From: Actinomycetales bacterium
Lineage (GTDB): Bacteria; Actinomycetota; Actinomycetes; Actinomycetales; Cellulomonadaceae
NCBI GenBank assembly: GCA_020444245.1
Contig: JAHLLI010000001.1
Coordinates: forward strand, 124,001 to 188,000
Length of the DNA stretch: 64,000 nucleotides
Direction: 5' to 3'
Numbering within the stretch: position 1 is the stretch's first letter; every line of letters starts with the position of its first letter. The notes under the pieces are model-generated. The model searched no databases and was not told where the DNA came from. It was given only the letters and a program-made list of their open reading frames with translations. Position numbers and translations under genes: made by a program. Positions 37,783 to 46,839 of this stretch are shown here, piece by piece.

Positions 37783-39254
37783 AGCTCGACCCTTCCGGCC
37801 GCCACGCCATCGAGCCGTTGCGCGACGGCTGAGGTGAGATCCGCCGACTCCGCGAGGTCATCGGCCCCGACCACTGCGAGCACCCGGCGCACGCGCTCGG
37901 CAGGCGCAGCCGTCCCGGCCCAGCACGCCGCGAGCGCCCCGCTCGCCGGGTCCGTCGTGGCGTAGCGCTGCCCGCCCTCCGCTCCCGGCCGGGTCGCACC
38001 CACCCAAGCCGCGAGCGCGAGCTCCAGGACAGGGGCAGGCCGCCCCGTGGCGCGCAGCTCACGCAGCGGGCCCAGCCAGCGCTCCGGGATCTTCAGGGAG
38101 CCGTCGGAGCCGATCTGGCGCAGCAGGTGGTGCATCGCGGGGTTGCGGTACCGCTCCACCAGGTCCTCGACGTAGGCAACGGCGTCGAGGCCCGCCTGCG
38201 GGAGGGTGGGGGCGACCTCGGCGCCGAAGGCCCTGACCAGGTCCGCGCCCCAGCTCGTCGCGAGGACCTCGGCGACCGTACGGCAGCCGGCGGCCAGGCC
38301 GAGGTAGGCCATCGCCGAGTGGGAACCGTTCAGCAGCCGCAGCTTCATCAGCTGGTACGGCGCGACGTCGGGGACGAACAGCGCACCGCCCAGCTCCCAG
38401 CGGGGCCGAGGCGCACCGAACGCGTCCTCGAGCACCCACTGCCGGTACGGCTCGCCGAGCACCGGTACCTCGTCGCGCAGCCCGAGCACCGAGGAGGCCA
38501 GGTCACGGTCCTCGTCGGTGGTCGCGGGCACGATCCGGTCGACGATGGTCGCGGGGAAGGACACCGCGCCCGCGATCCACTCGAGCAGCGCCTCCTTGTC
38601 GGGCCAGGCGGAGGCCTCGACGAACTCGCGGACGACCGTCGCGAGCGCCGGTCCGTTGCCCGCCATGTTGTCGCACGACACCACGTCGATCGGGGCGCCG
38701 CCGGCGTGCAGCCGTGCGCGCAGCCCGCGGGCGAGCTGCCCGAGCACGCTGGACGGGGCCGCGTCTCCTGCGGTGGCGGCCAGGTCCGCGGCGATCGGGC
38801 CGGCGTCGACGTCCAGCCGGCCGGTGTCGGGGCGGCGGTGGTAGCCCTTCTCGGTGACCGTCAAGGTCACCGTGCCGACCTCGTCGCCCGCGATCAGGTC
38901 CTGGACCCGGCCACCGTCCGCGCCGATGAACAACGCCTCGATCACGGCGCCGACCACCCGGGTGGTCAGGGCGCCCGGCGCCCGGTCGGTCACCGAGTAC
39001 AGGCAGTCCTGCGCACGCATCTCGCGCACGGCGCGCTCGGAGAACTGCTCGACGTCGACGATGCCCCACGGCTCACCGGTCCGGGCCGAGGCGGCCTCGG
39101 TGTACACCGCCTGGTGCGCACGGTGGAAGGCGCCGAGCCCGAAGTGCACCACCCGCGGGCGTAGTGCGCGAGGGTCGACCAGCGGTCGGGCCGCTGGGTC
39201 GAGTGAGGACAGGGTCTGCAGACGCAGCCGGTCCGGCGTCGGCGTCCTGGTCAT
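37779..39254 (-). CDS. uxuB: D-fructuronate/mannonate oxidoreductase
   Basis: A 491-residue polyol-specific long-chain dehydrogenase. It has the NAD fold HFGLGAFHRAHQAVYT, the conserved SCDNMAGNG, the KLRLLNGSHSAMAYLG motif with the catalytic lysine helix, and a C-terminal helical domain. Within this operon it would reduce D-fructuronate to D-mannonate. The wider family also includes mannitol dehydrogenase. ATG at 39254 (MTRTPTPDRLRL) is chosen, since the frame extends to 39302 but without a ribosome binding site. It is the first gene of the catabolic operon, about 65 bases after the GntR-type operator. Confidence 0.9.
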   Translation of the reverse strand: MTRTPTPDRLRLQTLSSLDPAARPLVDPRALRPRVVHFGLGAFHRAHQAVYTEAASARTGEPWGIVDVEQFSERAVREMRAQDCLYSVTDRAPGALTTRVVGAVIEALFIGADGGRVQDLIAGDEVGTVTLTVTEKGYHRRPDTGRLDVDAGPIAADLAATAGDAAPSSVLGQLARGLRARLHAGGAPIDVVSCDNMAGNGPALATVVREFVEASAWPDKEALLEWIAGAVSFPATIVDRIVPATTDEDRDLASSVLGLRDEVPVLGEPYRQWVLEDAFGAPRPRWELGGALFVPDVAPYQLMKLRLLNGSHSAMAYLGLAAGCRTVAEVLATSWGADLVRAFGAEVAPTLPQAGLDAVAYVEDLVERYRNPAMHHLLRQIGSDGSLKIPERWLGPLRELRATGRPAPVLELALAAWVGATRPGAEGGQRYATTDPASGALAACWAGTAAPAERVRRVLAVVGADDLAESADLTSAVAQRLDGVAAGRVEL

Positions 39255-39316
39255 CTGTCCCCGTCCCTCAGCTCCGCTGCCGGCGCCTGCCCTGCCCGCC
39301 ACGACTTCCGTACCAC

Positions 39317-39351
39317 ACTTGTATACAAGTAGACTGCGAGGGTGGTGTCAA
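39317..39351. promoter_or_regulatory. GntR operator and uxuB promoter
   Basis: The perfect palindrome ACTTGTATACAAGT (39317-39330) lies between uxuB and the divergent lactonase gene. On the minus strand TTGACA (39351-39346) is a consensus -35, and the -10 (TTGTAT/TGTATA) falls inside the palindrome, so a bound repressor would block uxuB. The same core, TTGTATACAA, recurs upstream of the importer at 46841. Confidence 0.8.
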
Positions 39352-39425
39352 GCGGCATGCCTCGCCCCGCACCAGGCCCGGCCCCGTGCCGCACCGGCAC
39401 CACGGACACGATGAAGGAGTGCACC

Positions 39426-40292
39426 ATGGCGGCATCGACCGCACTGCTCCCGGCGAGCGCGGCGCGCGTCGCCTTCGACGGCTTTCGCACCGATCCGGTC
39501 CTCGATCACCCCGAAGGCCTGGACTTCGACCCCGTCGACGGCAGTCTGTGGTGCGGCGGCGAGGCAGGTCAGGTCTTCCGCATCGATCTCGACGCCGGCT
39601 CGATCGCCCTCGTCGACCAGAACCCCGGCGGGTTCACCCTCGGCCTGCGGTTCACGCCGGACCGACGGGTCGTGTGGCTCGACGCCGTGCGTCGTCAGGT
39701 CCGCAGCCTCACCGTGGGCGCGGGCGACGACGTCGAGGTGCTCGTCGACGGTGACGTCGACGGCCGGCCCCTCGTCTACCCCAACGCGCTCGACGTCACG
39801 CCCGACGGCGTCATCTACTTCTCGGACAGCGACGGCGACGGCGATCGGGGCGGAGGCGGGGTCTATCGGATGACGCCGGACGGCCAGGCATCGTTGTGGT
39901 GCCCGGGACCGTTCCACTTCGCCAACGGCGTCGCCGTCTCACCGGACCATGGACACCTCTACGTCGCAGAGTCCGCGAGCCGACAGGTGTGCCGGGTCGA
40001 GATCAGGGCCGACGGCACGGCCGGCGAGGTGACCCGCCTGTGGTCCCTCGGCAACCAGGTGCCCGACGGGCTCACGTTCGGCCCCGACGGGCGGCTGTAC
40101 GTCGCGTGCTACTACCCGTCGGTCATCCTGCGCCTCGACCCGGACGGCGCAGTGACCACCGTCGTCGAGGACCCGATCGGCCACGTGATGTCCAACCCGA
40201 CGAACCTCGTCTTCGCCGGCACCGACGCGTACGTGGCGAACCTGGGCCGCTGGCACATCACGCGGATCGACATGGCCGCGGCCCTGTCATGA
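39426..40292 (+). CDS. SMP-30/gluconolactonase family lactonase
   Basis: A 288-residue six-bladed beta-propeller. Family features are HPEGLDFDPVDGSLWCGGEAG near the start (metal-binding Glu), the PNALDVTPDG segment with the metal Asn, YFSDSDGD, and VPDGLTFGPDGRLYVACY with the catalytic Asp. Such enzymes open aldono-1,4- or 1,5-lactones. ATG at 39426 has GAAGGAG upstream. Its divergent promoter shares the GntR palindrome with uxuB, and the GntR gene overlaps its 3' end. In this setting it probably hydrolyses the lactone form of the imported aldonate. Confidence 0.9.
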   Translation: MAASTALLPASAARVAFDGFRTDPVLDHPEGLDFDPVDGSLWCGGEAGQVFRIDLDAGSIALVDQNPGGFTLGLRFTPDRRVVWLDAVRRQVRSLTVGAGDDVEVLVDGDVDGRPLVYPNALDVTPDGVIYFSDSDGDGDRGGGGVYRMTPDGQASLWCPGPFHFANGVAVSPDHGHLYVAESASRQVCRVEIRADGTAGEVTRLWSLGNQVPDGLTFGPDGRLYVACYYPSVILRLDPDGAVTTVVEDPIGHVMSNPTNLVFAGTDAYVANLGRWHITRIDMAAALS

Positions 40293-41041
40293 CCGATCCT
40301 CGCCCGCCCGCGACCGCGCGCCCCTACGATCCCACCATGCCCAGCCCCTCGACCCGCACCAACCGTCGCGCCGTCTACGACGAGCTCCGCCGGCGCGTCG
40401 TCGGCCTCGAGCTCGGCCCGGGAGCACCCCTGTCGGAGAACGAGCTCGCCGCGGAGCTCGGTGTGTCGCGGACGCCGGTGCGCGAGGCGCTGATCATGCT
40501 CGCTCAGGACGGCCTGGTCCAGGTCTTCCCCAAGGTCGGGTCCTTCGTGTCACGGGTCGACGAGCGCAGCGTCGCCGACGCGCAGTTCCTGCGCGAGTCG
40601 GTCGAGCTCGCCTCCCTCGGTGACGTGCCCGCCGTCCCCGACGCCACGGTCGTCGCGGAGCTGCGTGCGAACCTCGCGCGGCAGGAGCTGGCCGAACGGG
40701 ACGCCGAGGAGTTCTTCCGCCTCGACGAGCAGTTCCACCAGGGGCTCCTGCGCCTGGCCCACCACGAGGGGACATGGCCGGCGGTCGTGGCCGCCAAGGC
40801 GCACCTGGACCGCGCGCGCCGGCTCGGGCTCCAGGAGCACTCGCTGCACCTGTTCACCGACCAGCACACCCGGGTGCTCGACGCCCTCCTCGACGGCGGC
40901 GCCGAGGCGGCCCGCCCGTTGATGCGCGCCCATCTGCGCACCGTGTTCGACGACATCGCCCGGGTGCGCGAGCGCTCGCCGGAGCTGTTCGCGCCGACCG
41001 CCGGCCCCCCGACCCGCCGGAACATCGCCGTCTGGGAGTGA
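40289..41041 (+). CDS. GntR family regulator (FCD subfamily)
   Basis: A 250-residue regulator. Its winged helix reads LSENELAAELGVSRTPVREAL then LAQDGLVQVFPKVGSFVS, and the FCD ligand domain has metal-type His/Asp residues (RLDEQFHQGLL, DQHTRVLDALL, AHLRTVF). ATG at 40289 overlaps the lactonase stop (ATGA). ATG at 40337 is a plausible alternative that removes 16 residues. It is placed between the catabolic operon and the transporter operon and is the obvious candidate for binding TTGTATACAA at both. The inducer is probably a pathway sugar acid. Confidence 0.92.
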   Translation: MTDPRPPATARPYDPTMPSPSTRTNRRAVYDELRRRVVGLELGPGAPLSENELAAELGVSRTPVREALIMLAQDGLVQVFPKVGSFVSRVDERSVADAQFLRESVELASLGDVPAVPDATVVAELRANLARQELAERDAEEFFRLDEQFHQGLLRLAHHEGTWPAVVAAKAHLDRARRLGLQEHSLHLFTDQHTRVLDALLDGGAEAARPLMRAHLRTVFDDIARVRERSPELFAPTAGPPTRRNIAVWE

Positions 41042-41081
41042 GCCGCGCACGCGGTCGGTGGACGTCCCGCCCCGGCGCGGC
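41042..41081. terminator. hairpin between gntR and dehydrogenase gene
   Basis: GCCGCGC (41042-41048) pairs with GCGCGGC (41075-41081) in the gap between these convergent genes. The loop is long, so this is a modest candidate. Confidence 0.4.
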
Positions 41082-41086
41082 CGGGC

Positions 41087-42103
41087 TCAGAAGGTCAGAG
41101 CGACCTTCCGCACCGCCGGGTCCCTCGCCTCGATGGCGTCGAAGGCTGCCTGCGCATCGGTGAAGGCGAACGTGTGCGAGACCGAGCCGCCGAGGTCCAC
41201 CAGCCCCTCGCGCACCAGGCGGATCGCCTCGGGGAACCTGCCGTTCTGCAGCCGTGAGCCACGCACGTCGAGCTCCTTGGACGTGATGAGGAACTGGCTC
41301 ACCTCGCACGGGCTGGCGTTGAAGCCCATGCTGACCACCCGGCCGGCGTTGCCGGTCGCTTCGAGGGCCTGCATCAGGGACTCCTGGGTCGCTGCCGCGT
41401 CGATGCTCACCGTGGCGCCGTAGCCGTCGGTGTGCCGGAGCACGGACTCGGCCAGGTCCTCCCGGGTCAGGTCGACCACGGCCGCCGCTCCCGCCGCCTG
41501 CGCGGCCTCCAGCCGGTCGCCGGCGATGTCCGCCACCACCACGTTGGGGGTCTGCAACCGCGCGACCTTGTGAATCGTGCTGCCGAGGGCGCCGTAGCCG
41601 ATGATCAGGAGGACGTCGTCGCGCGCGAGCGCGGCCCGGCTGCAGCTCTGCAGCGCGATGGTGACGGGCTCGACCATCACGGCGTCGACGTCGGTGACCG
41701 AGGCCGGCAGCAGATAGCAGTCCCTCTCCGGCACCGCCATGAGCTCCTGCTGGCCACCGTCGACGTGCACGCCGCGGACCTTGAGCTCACGGCACACGTT
41801 CCCGCGGCCGTGCACACACGCGTAGCACTTCCCGCAGGTGATGATCTGGTTGATCGTGACCCGGTCGCCCGGTCGCAACGTGCGAACCTGCGGGCCCACG
41901 CGTTCGACGACCCCGACCAGCTCGTGGCCCATGACCCGCGGGTACCTGGCCGCGGCGTTGGTCCCGTCGTAGATGTGCACGTCGGAGCCGCAGACCCCGA
42001 CCGCCGTCATCCGGACCAGGACGTCGTTCTCCGCGGTCAGCTCCGGCGGGTCGATGTCCACGACCTGCAGGCTCCCGGGCCGGTCGATCACGACAGCCTT
42101 CAC
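41087..42103 (-). CDS. zinc-dependent sugar-acid dehydrogenase, RspB/LgoD-like
   Basis: A 338-residue medium-chain dehydrogenase. The catalytic zinc region is VGVCGSDVHIYDG and YPRVMGHELVGVV, the structural zinc cysteines lie in CGKCYACVHGRGNVC, and VHVDGG and MVEPVTIAL follow. The nucleotide fold is LLIIGYGALGSTI. The pattern GSRLQNGRFPEAI in the C-terminal half, with VSMGF before it, resembles L-gulonate/L-galactonate 5-dehydrogenases (RspB, LgoD). It would oxidise L-gulonate to D-fructuronate, the substrate of UxuB. Its ATG overlaps the permease stop, so it is part of the importer operon. The specificity is inferred. Confidence 0.85.
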   Translation of the reverse strand: MKAVVIDRPGSLQVVDIDPPELTAENDVLVRMTAVGVCGSDVHIYDGTNAAARYPRVMGHELVGVVERVGPQVRTLRPGDRVTINQIITCGKCYACVHGRGNVCRELKVRGVHVDGGQQELMAVPERDCYLLPASVTDVDAVMVEPVTIALQSCSRAALARDDVLLIIGYGALGSTIHKVARLQTPNVVVADIAGDRLEAAQAAGAAAVVDLTREDLAESVLRHTDGYGATVSIDAAATQESLMQALEATGNAGRVVSMGFNASPCEVSQFLITSKELDVRGSRLQNGRFPEAIRLVREGLVDLGGSVSHTFAFTDAQAAFDAIEARDPAVRKVALTF

Positions 42104-43077
42104 GCGGTCACCATCCCTACCTGGCGGCGGCGTGTGCGGACGCCGGCGACCGACAGGATCAGGATGCTGACCAAGAACGCACCCATGACCAGCTGCTTGA
42201 TGCCCGACGGGAGGTGGTACATGCTCTCGGCGGTGTTGAGGAAGGACGACATCAAGGTCATCATGAGCGCGCCGAAGCTCACCCCCAGCACGCTGGACCG
42301 ACCGCCCGAGGCCGCGGTTCCGCCCACGAAGGCCGCCGCGACCGACGGCAGGAAGTACGACAGGCCCATGTCCTGGAAGGCCCCGCCCATCACGGCGGCG
42401 GCCAGCACGCCGGCAAGTCCGCTGAGCATGCCGCCGATGACGAAGGCCGTCGTCACCACCCGGCCCGTGGGGATCCCCGCCAGCGTCGCGGCCGTGCGGT
42501 TCTGACCGACCGCGTGCAGCTGTTTGCCGTACGGGGTCCGGTACAGCACGACGGCGAGCACGACACCGACGAGGGCGACGATGATCGTCTGCGCCGAGAC
42601 CGGGCCGACGTCACGCGTGACCAACGCGACGAATCCGGCGTTCGGCAGCACCTTCATCCGCGACGAGCCGATCAGCACCAGGGTGAAGAAGATGTAGCCC
42701 GTCGCGAGGGTGGTCACCATCGCCGGGACCTTGAGGTACACGTTGACGAAGGCGTTGACCAGGCCGCACACCCCGCCGATGAGCACCGCGAGGACGAACC
42801 CCAGCACAGGGCTCGTGTCCATCAGGGTCGTGGACACGTAGGCGCACAGGGTGAGGATGTAGATCTGGGACAGGTCGATCGCGCCGTCGCCGCTGGTGAC
42901 CACGACCATCTGGCCCAGGGCGAGCAGCAGGGCGAACGTCGACAGCCGAGCCGCGGTGAACAGGATCGTGGAGCCGACGCTGCCGTTGAGCATCCCGATC
43001 AGCAGGAAGAGGACGAGGCTGCCGAGGATCGGCCAGATCGCCGGGTACCGACGGACGAACTCCCATGCCCGGGTCAT
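42100..43077 (-). CDS. ribose-type ABC importer permease
   Basis: A 325-residue RbsC-like inner-membrane permease with about 8-10 hydrophobic segments. Family markers are LGQMVVVTSGDGAIDLS near helix 3, the EAA-like coupling loop ...HAVGQNRTAATLAGI, and PSVAAAFVGGTAASGG. ATG at 43077 overlaps the upstream ATPase-permease stop (ATGA), and its own stop overlaps the dehydrogenase start. It forms the channel together with the permease half of the fused protein. An open frame extends to 43266 but lies inside the upstream gene. Confidence 0.92.
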   Translation of the reverse strand: MTRAWEFVRRYPAIWPILGSLVLFLLIGMLNGSVGSTILFTAARLSTFALLLALGQMVVVTSGDGAIDLSQIYILTLCAYVSTTLMDTSPVLGFVLAVLIGGVCGLVNAFVNVYLKVPAMVTTLATGYIFFTLVLIGSSRMKVLPNAGFVALVTRDVGPVSAQTIIVALVGVVLAVVLYRTPYGKQLHAVGQNRTAATLAGIPTGRVVTTAFVIGGMLSGLAGVLAAAVMGGAFQDMGLSYFLPSVAAAFVGGTAASGGRSSVLGVSFGALMMTLMSSFLNTAESMYHLPSGIKQLVMGAFLVSILILSVAGVRTRRRQVGMVTA

Positions 43078-45551
43078 GCCGCCACGCTCGCTCTCCGCCT
43101 GGTGATCAGTCGCGTGGCGAGCACCGAGATGATGATCAGCCCGGTGACGGCCATCTGAAGGTTCGAGTCCACCTTGATGAACACCAGCAGCGAGGTGATC
43201 AGCGACATCGCCACGGCGGCGGCGACCACCCCGATCGGCTCCACGACGCCGCCGGACATCTCGCACCCGCCGACGATCACCGTCGCGATGCTCATCATGC
43301 AGAAGGCGAGGGAGGTGTTGACGTCAGCCGCGTAGGTCACCGCGGTGAACGACATGCCGGCAAGGACCACCATCAGCCCGGCGAGGGCGTAGTTGGTCAT
43401 CTTGCCGAGCAGGAAGGACCATCCGGAACGCTCGATCGCGTCCCGGTTGTTGCCGACACCGCGCAGCACCATGCCGTACTTCCAGCGGAAGACCACGAAC
43501 CAACCTCCGGCCGCGGCCACCAGGCACAGGACCGCAGGCATCGGCAGGACCAGCACCTGGGTCCGGTAGAGCGTGCTCAGCCACTGCGGGCTCTGGCCAC
43601 CCGGGACGGGCGAGACGATGAGCGCCACGCCCAGCCAGACGAACTGGGCGCCGAGCGTCACCACGATCGCGGGAAGCTGCCGGAGGTGGATCAGCGCGCC
43701 CATCAACGCATAGGCCGCCACGAGCAGGACCAGGCTCACCAGCCCGACGACGAGGCTTCCGCTCAGCACGAAGGCCACCAGGACGTTGGCGAGCCCGATC
43801 GAGTAGCCGTTGCCCATGTCGATGTCGCCGGCGGTCACGACGAACATCTGGCCGAGCGCCGCGAACACCAGCGGCACCGCCGTGCCGAGCAGCAGTCGAG
43901 CACTGCTCAGCGTGAGCACGTTCGGGTTGACAGCCGCGTTCAGGGCGAAGATCACGAGCATCGCCGAGATGGGCAGCACGAGCCGGGACTGCAGCAGGCG
44001 CGACATCGCCGAGCGTCGTCGCCCTTCGGTCGCCGTGCGCTCGACCTCGGCGAACGACGCCCGGACGACGCTGTCGACCGAGACGTCGGCGCCGGACAGC
44101 TCGGAGGTGACCCGGCCCTCCCGCATCACGTAGACGCGGTCGCAGATCTCCATCTCGGCGTCTTCGGTGCTGTGGAACACGACCGCCTTGCCGGCCGCCC
44201 TGGCCTCTGAGAGCAGGCCGTAGATCTCCTGCTTGGTCTCGATGTCGACGCCGGCGGTCGGGTCGTTGAGCAGGATCACATCGGCTCCGGAGGCCAGCCC
44301 CCGCGCGATGAGCGCCTTCTGCTGGTTGCCGCCGGACAGCGAGGTGATCGGGCTGTTGACGCTCTCGGCACGGAACCTGAGCCGGTCGAACCAGGACCCC
44401 GCCAGGGTCGCGGACCGCTTCCGGTCCACCAGGCCCAGGCGCGTGACGCCGCGGAGGCTCGACACCACGATGTTGTCCAGGATGCTCCACAGCGGGAACA
44501 CGCCCTCACCCGCACGGTCGCCGCTGACGTAGGAGACCTGCCCGCCCACGCGAAGCGTGCCGACCCGTCCCCGGCGGCGGGCGAAGATGCTCTTCAGCAG
44601 CGTCGGCTGGCCGCTGCCGACCAGGCCGGCGATCCCGACGATCTCTCCGGCACGCACCTCGAGGTCGATGTCGGTGAGCCCGGGGACGCCGTACCCGGAC
44701 GCCGAGACGAGCACCGGCCCGTCTGCCGGCTCCCCGCGGGACGACGCGTCGGCGAGGGCTCGGGCGCCGCCGCCCATCAGCCCGACCAGGTCGTCCGGGG
44801 TGATCCGACCCGGGTCGAACTCGCCGACGTCCGTGCCGTTCTTGAGCAGGACGATACGGTCGCAGACCTTCTGGATCTCGTCGAGCTTGTGAGAGATGTA
44901 GATGACGGCGACGCCGGCGGCGGAGACCTCCCGCACCGCAGCATGCAGCTGCTCGGCCCGGTTCGCCGACAGCGCGGACGTCGGCTCGTCGAGGACCAGC
45001 AGGCCGAGGTGGTCGTCCATGAGCGCCTTGCAGATCTCGACCATCTGGCGCCCCGCCAGCGAGAGCGCAGAGACCGGCTCGGTCACGTCGATGCCGTGAC
45101 CCGGGAAGTACCGCTCGAGCAGGGCGGCCGCCTGACCCTGCTGCTCCTTGCGCCAGCCCCGCGGCGACCACGCCCCGTGGTCCATGTTGAGCAGCGCGAA
45201 GTTCTCGTAGACCGAGAGGTTCGTGCACAGCGACAGGTCCTGGTAGGCGCACGCGATGCCGAGCTCCACGATCTCCCGCTGCGAGACCCGCGCCACCCGG
45301 CGACCCCGTACGGTGATCGAGCCGTCCGTCGGTTCGAGGACCCCGGTGATCACCTTCATCAAGGTGCTCTTGCCCGCCCCGTTGGGGCCGACCAGTCCCA
45401 CGACCTCACCCGGGTACACGGTCAGGTCGGCGTCGGACAGCGCCTGGGTGATCCCGAACGACTTGTCGATGTCCTCGAGCACCAGCAGCGGCTCGGCCCG
45501 CGGTGCACCCGTCGCCCGGGCTGCGGGAAGCTCGTCGATGGAGGAACCCAT
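43074..45551 (-). CDS. fused ribose-type ABC ATPase and permease
   Basis: An 825-residue fusion. Residues about 20-500 are a tandem ATPase as in RbsA: the first domain has GPNGAGKSTL, LSLAGRQM and LLVLDEPTSAL, and the second has a degenerate Walker A (GLVGSGQPTLL), an intact signature LSGGNQQK and LLNDPTAGVD. After a linker, residues about 510-825 are an RbsC-like permease (LGQMFVVTAGDIDMGNG, GNNRDAIERSGW, VGGCEMSGG). ATPase and permease are normally separate, so this fixes part of the stoichiometry. It follows the binding-protein gene after a strong hairpin and overlaps the second permease. ATG at 45551 has AGGA nearby. A heteromeric importer is predicted. Confidence 0.92.
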   Translation of the reverse strand: MGSSIDELPAARATGAPRAEPLLVLEDIDKSFGITQALSDADLTVYPGEVVGLVGPNGAGKSTLMKVITGVLEPTDGSITVRGRRVARVSQREIVELGIACAYQDLSLCTNLSVYENFALLNMDHGAWSPRGWRKEQQGQAAALLERYFPGHGIDVTEPVSALSLAGRQMVEICKALMDDHLGLLVLDEPTSALSANRAEQLHAAVREVSAAGVAVIYISHKLDEIQKVCDRIVLLKNGTDVGEFDPGRITPDDLVGLMGGGARALADASSRGEPADGPVLVSASGYGVPGLTDIDLEVRAGEIVGIAGLVGSGQPTLLKSIFARRRGRVGTLRVGGQVSYVSGDRAGEGVFPLWSILDNIVVSSLRGVTRLGLVDRKRSATLAGSWFDRLRFRAESVNSPITSLSGGNQQKALIARGLASGADVILLNDPTAGVDIETKQEIYGLLSEARAAGKAVVFHSTEDAEMEICDRVYVMREGRVTSELSGADVSVDSVVRASFAEVERTATEGRRRSAMSRLLQSRLVLPISAMLVIFALNAAVNPNVLTLSSARLLLGTAVPLVFAALGQMFVVTAGDIDMGNGYSIGLANVLVAFVLSGSLVVGLVSLVLLVAAYALMGALIHLRQLPAIVVTLGAQFVWLGVALIVSPVPGGQSPQWLSTLYRTQVLVLPMPAVLCLVAAAGGWFVVFRWKYGMVLRGVGNNRDAIERSGWSFLLGKMTNYALAGLMVVLAGMSFTAVTYAADVNTSLAFCMMSIATVIVGGCEMSGGVVEPIGVVAAAVAMSLITSLLVFIKVDSNLQMAVTGLIIISVLATRLITRRRASVAA

Positions 45552-45593
45552 CCGGTCCTGTCTCCTCTGCGTGTGTCGGTGGTCCTGACGAGG

Positions 45594-45628
45594 GGCGGGT
45601 TGCCCCGGGGCGTCCGGGGCAACCCGCC
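45594..45628 (-). terminator. 15-bp perfect hairpin between binding protein and ATPase genes
   Basis: GGCGGGTTGCCCCGG (45594-45608) pairs perfectly with 45614-45628 over a five-base loop. It lies between the binding-protein stop and the next start in the same operon. Such hairpins usually stabilise or partly terminate the transcript so that the binding protein is made in excess. Confidence 0.8.
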
Positions 45629-45662
45629 GTGCCCGCGAGCGGACCACGGCTCTCGTGGCGCG

Positions 45663-46739
45663 CTACTTGTAGAGGTTCTCGCGCACCCAGGCGCGGTCGT
45701 AGGTCGGGGTCGCGATGTCCTCGTCGGCGACGTCGGCGTAGTCCTGCACGTCGTCCTTCGTGATGATGCCGATCGGGTGGACCATCATCGACGGCACGTC
45801 GTACTCGCCGGAGAGGACGTCGGCAGCGACGTAGACCGCCGTGGCACCGTCCCACGGGTTGGCCGACACGGAGAGGGTGTCGTAGCCCTCGGGTGCGTCG
45901 TTGGCCCACCACTTGAGGAAGAAGCCACGGTTGTCGCCACCGATGATCGGCAGCTCCGTGACGCCCGCCTGCTGGAACGCCTGGACGGCCGCGTAGGAGT
46001 CGCCGCCCTGGTTCACGACGCCGTCGATCGAGCCGTACTGCGAGATCAGGTTGGGCAGGACCGCGGCCAGTTCGGTCTGCGCCTTGGAGCCGGTCCAGTC
46101 GGTGTAGATCTCCGCCGCGACCGTGATGTCCGGGTAGGACGTGAGCGCCTCGAGGACACCCTCGTGCGCCTTGGCGTCGAACGCGTCACCCTCCATCCCG
46201 CGCAGCTCGATCATGGCGCCCTTGCCACCCATGCCCTCGGCGACGTAGGTCGTGAGCTGCTTCATCTGGTCGGCCGCGTCGAAGTAGATCTGGTAGACCC
46301 CGTCGGCGTCGGACTCGATCGGGCCATCGTTGACGGTGACCACGGGGATGCCGGCGTCGGAGGCCTCCTGGACCACGCCTGTCAGCGCAGTCGCCGAGCC
46401 CGGGTCGATGATGATCAGGTCGACGCCCTGCATGATGAAGCTCTGGATCTGCTGGATCTGCTTGTTGTTGTCCTGGTTCGCCTCGGCGAAGATCAGCTCC
46501 TTGACCTCACCGCTGGCGATGAGCTCGTCGCCGGCCTCCTTGGCGTAGGCCTCCATGGCCTGCCGGTAGGTGTTGCCGTTGAACGAGTTGCTGAAGCCGA
46601 TCACGTAGCCGCCGTCACCGCCGGACGCGGCGGAGCTCCCCCCGGAGCCGGTCTCCCCGCCACCGCTGCACGCGGCGAGCGGGAGTGCGATCGCCAACGG
46701 GATCGCCGCAAAGAACGCCTTGCGAGTCCTGGTTGCCAT
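45663..46739 (-). CDS. sugar ABC importer substrate-binding lipoprotein
   Basis: A 358-residue periplasmic-binding-protein type I family member (ribose/galactose-like). The signal peptide ends in the lipobox LPLAACSGG (Cys24), then a Gly/Ser linker. The mature fold starts YVIGFSNSFNGNTYRQAM, with IIIDPGSATAL, IPVVTVNDGP and a hinge NQGGDSYAAVQAF. It captures the substrate outside the cell and delivers it to the fused ATPase-permease. It is the first gene of the importer operon, preceded by the GntR-type palindrome at 46841. The ligand is inferred to be an aldonate or a related sugar acid from the catabolic genes. Confidence 0.93.
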   Translation of the reverse strand: MATRTRKAFFAAIPLAIALPLAACSGGGETGSGGSSAASGGDGGYVIGFSNSFNGNTYRQAMEAYAKEAGDELIASGEVKELIFAEANQDNNKQIQQIQSFIMQGVDLIIIDPGSATALTGVVQEASDAGIPVVTVNDGPIESDADGVYQIYFDAADQMKQLTTYVAEGMGGKGAMIELRGMEGDAFDAKAHEGVLEALTSYPDITVAAEIYTDWTGSKAQTELAAVLPNLISQYGSIDGVVNQGGDSYAAVQAFQQAGVTELPIIGGDNRGFFLKWWANDAPEGYDTLSVSANPWDGATAVYVAADVLSGEYDVPSMMVHPIGIITKDDVQDYADVADEDIATPTYDRAWVRENLYK

Positions 46740-46839
46740 CTGTCCTCCTCGTTGAAGCCCGATGTCACTGCCGTGGCCGCAGCCTCACGCGACCATCTTC
46801 CTGGTCCGGTCCGCCGCCCCCGGGGCGTACCACCCTGGG

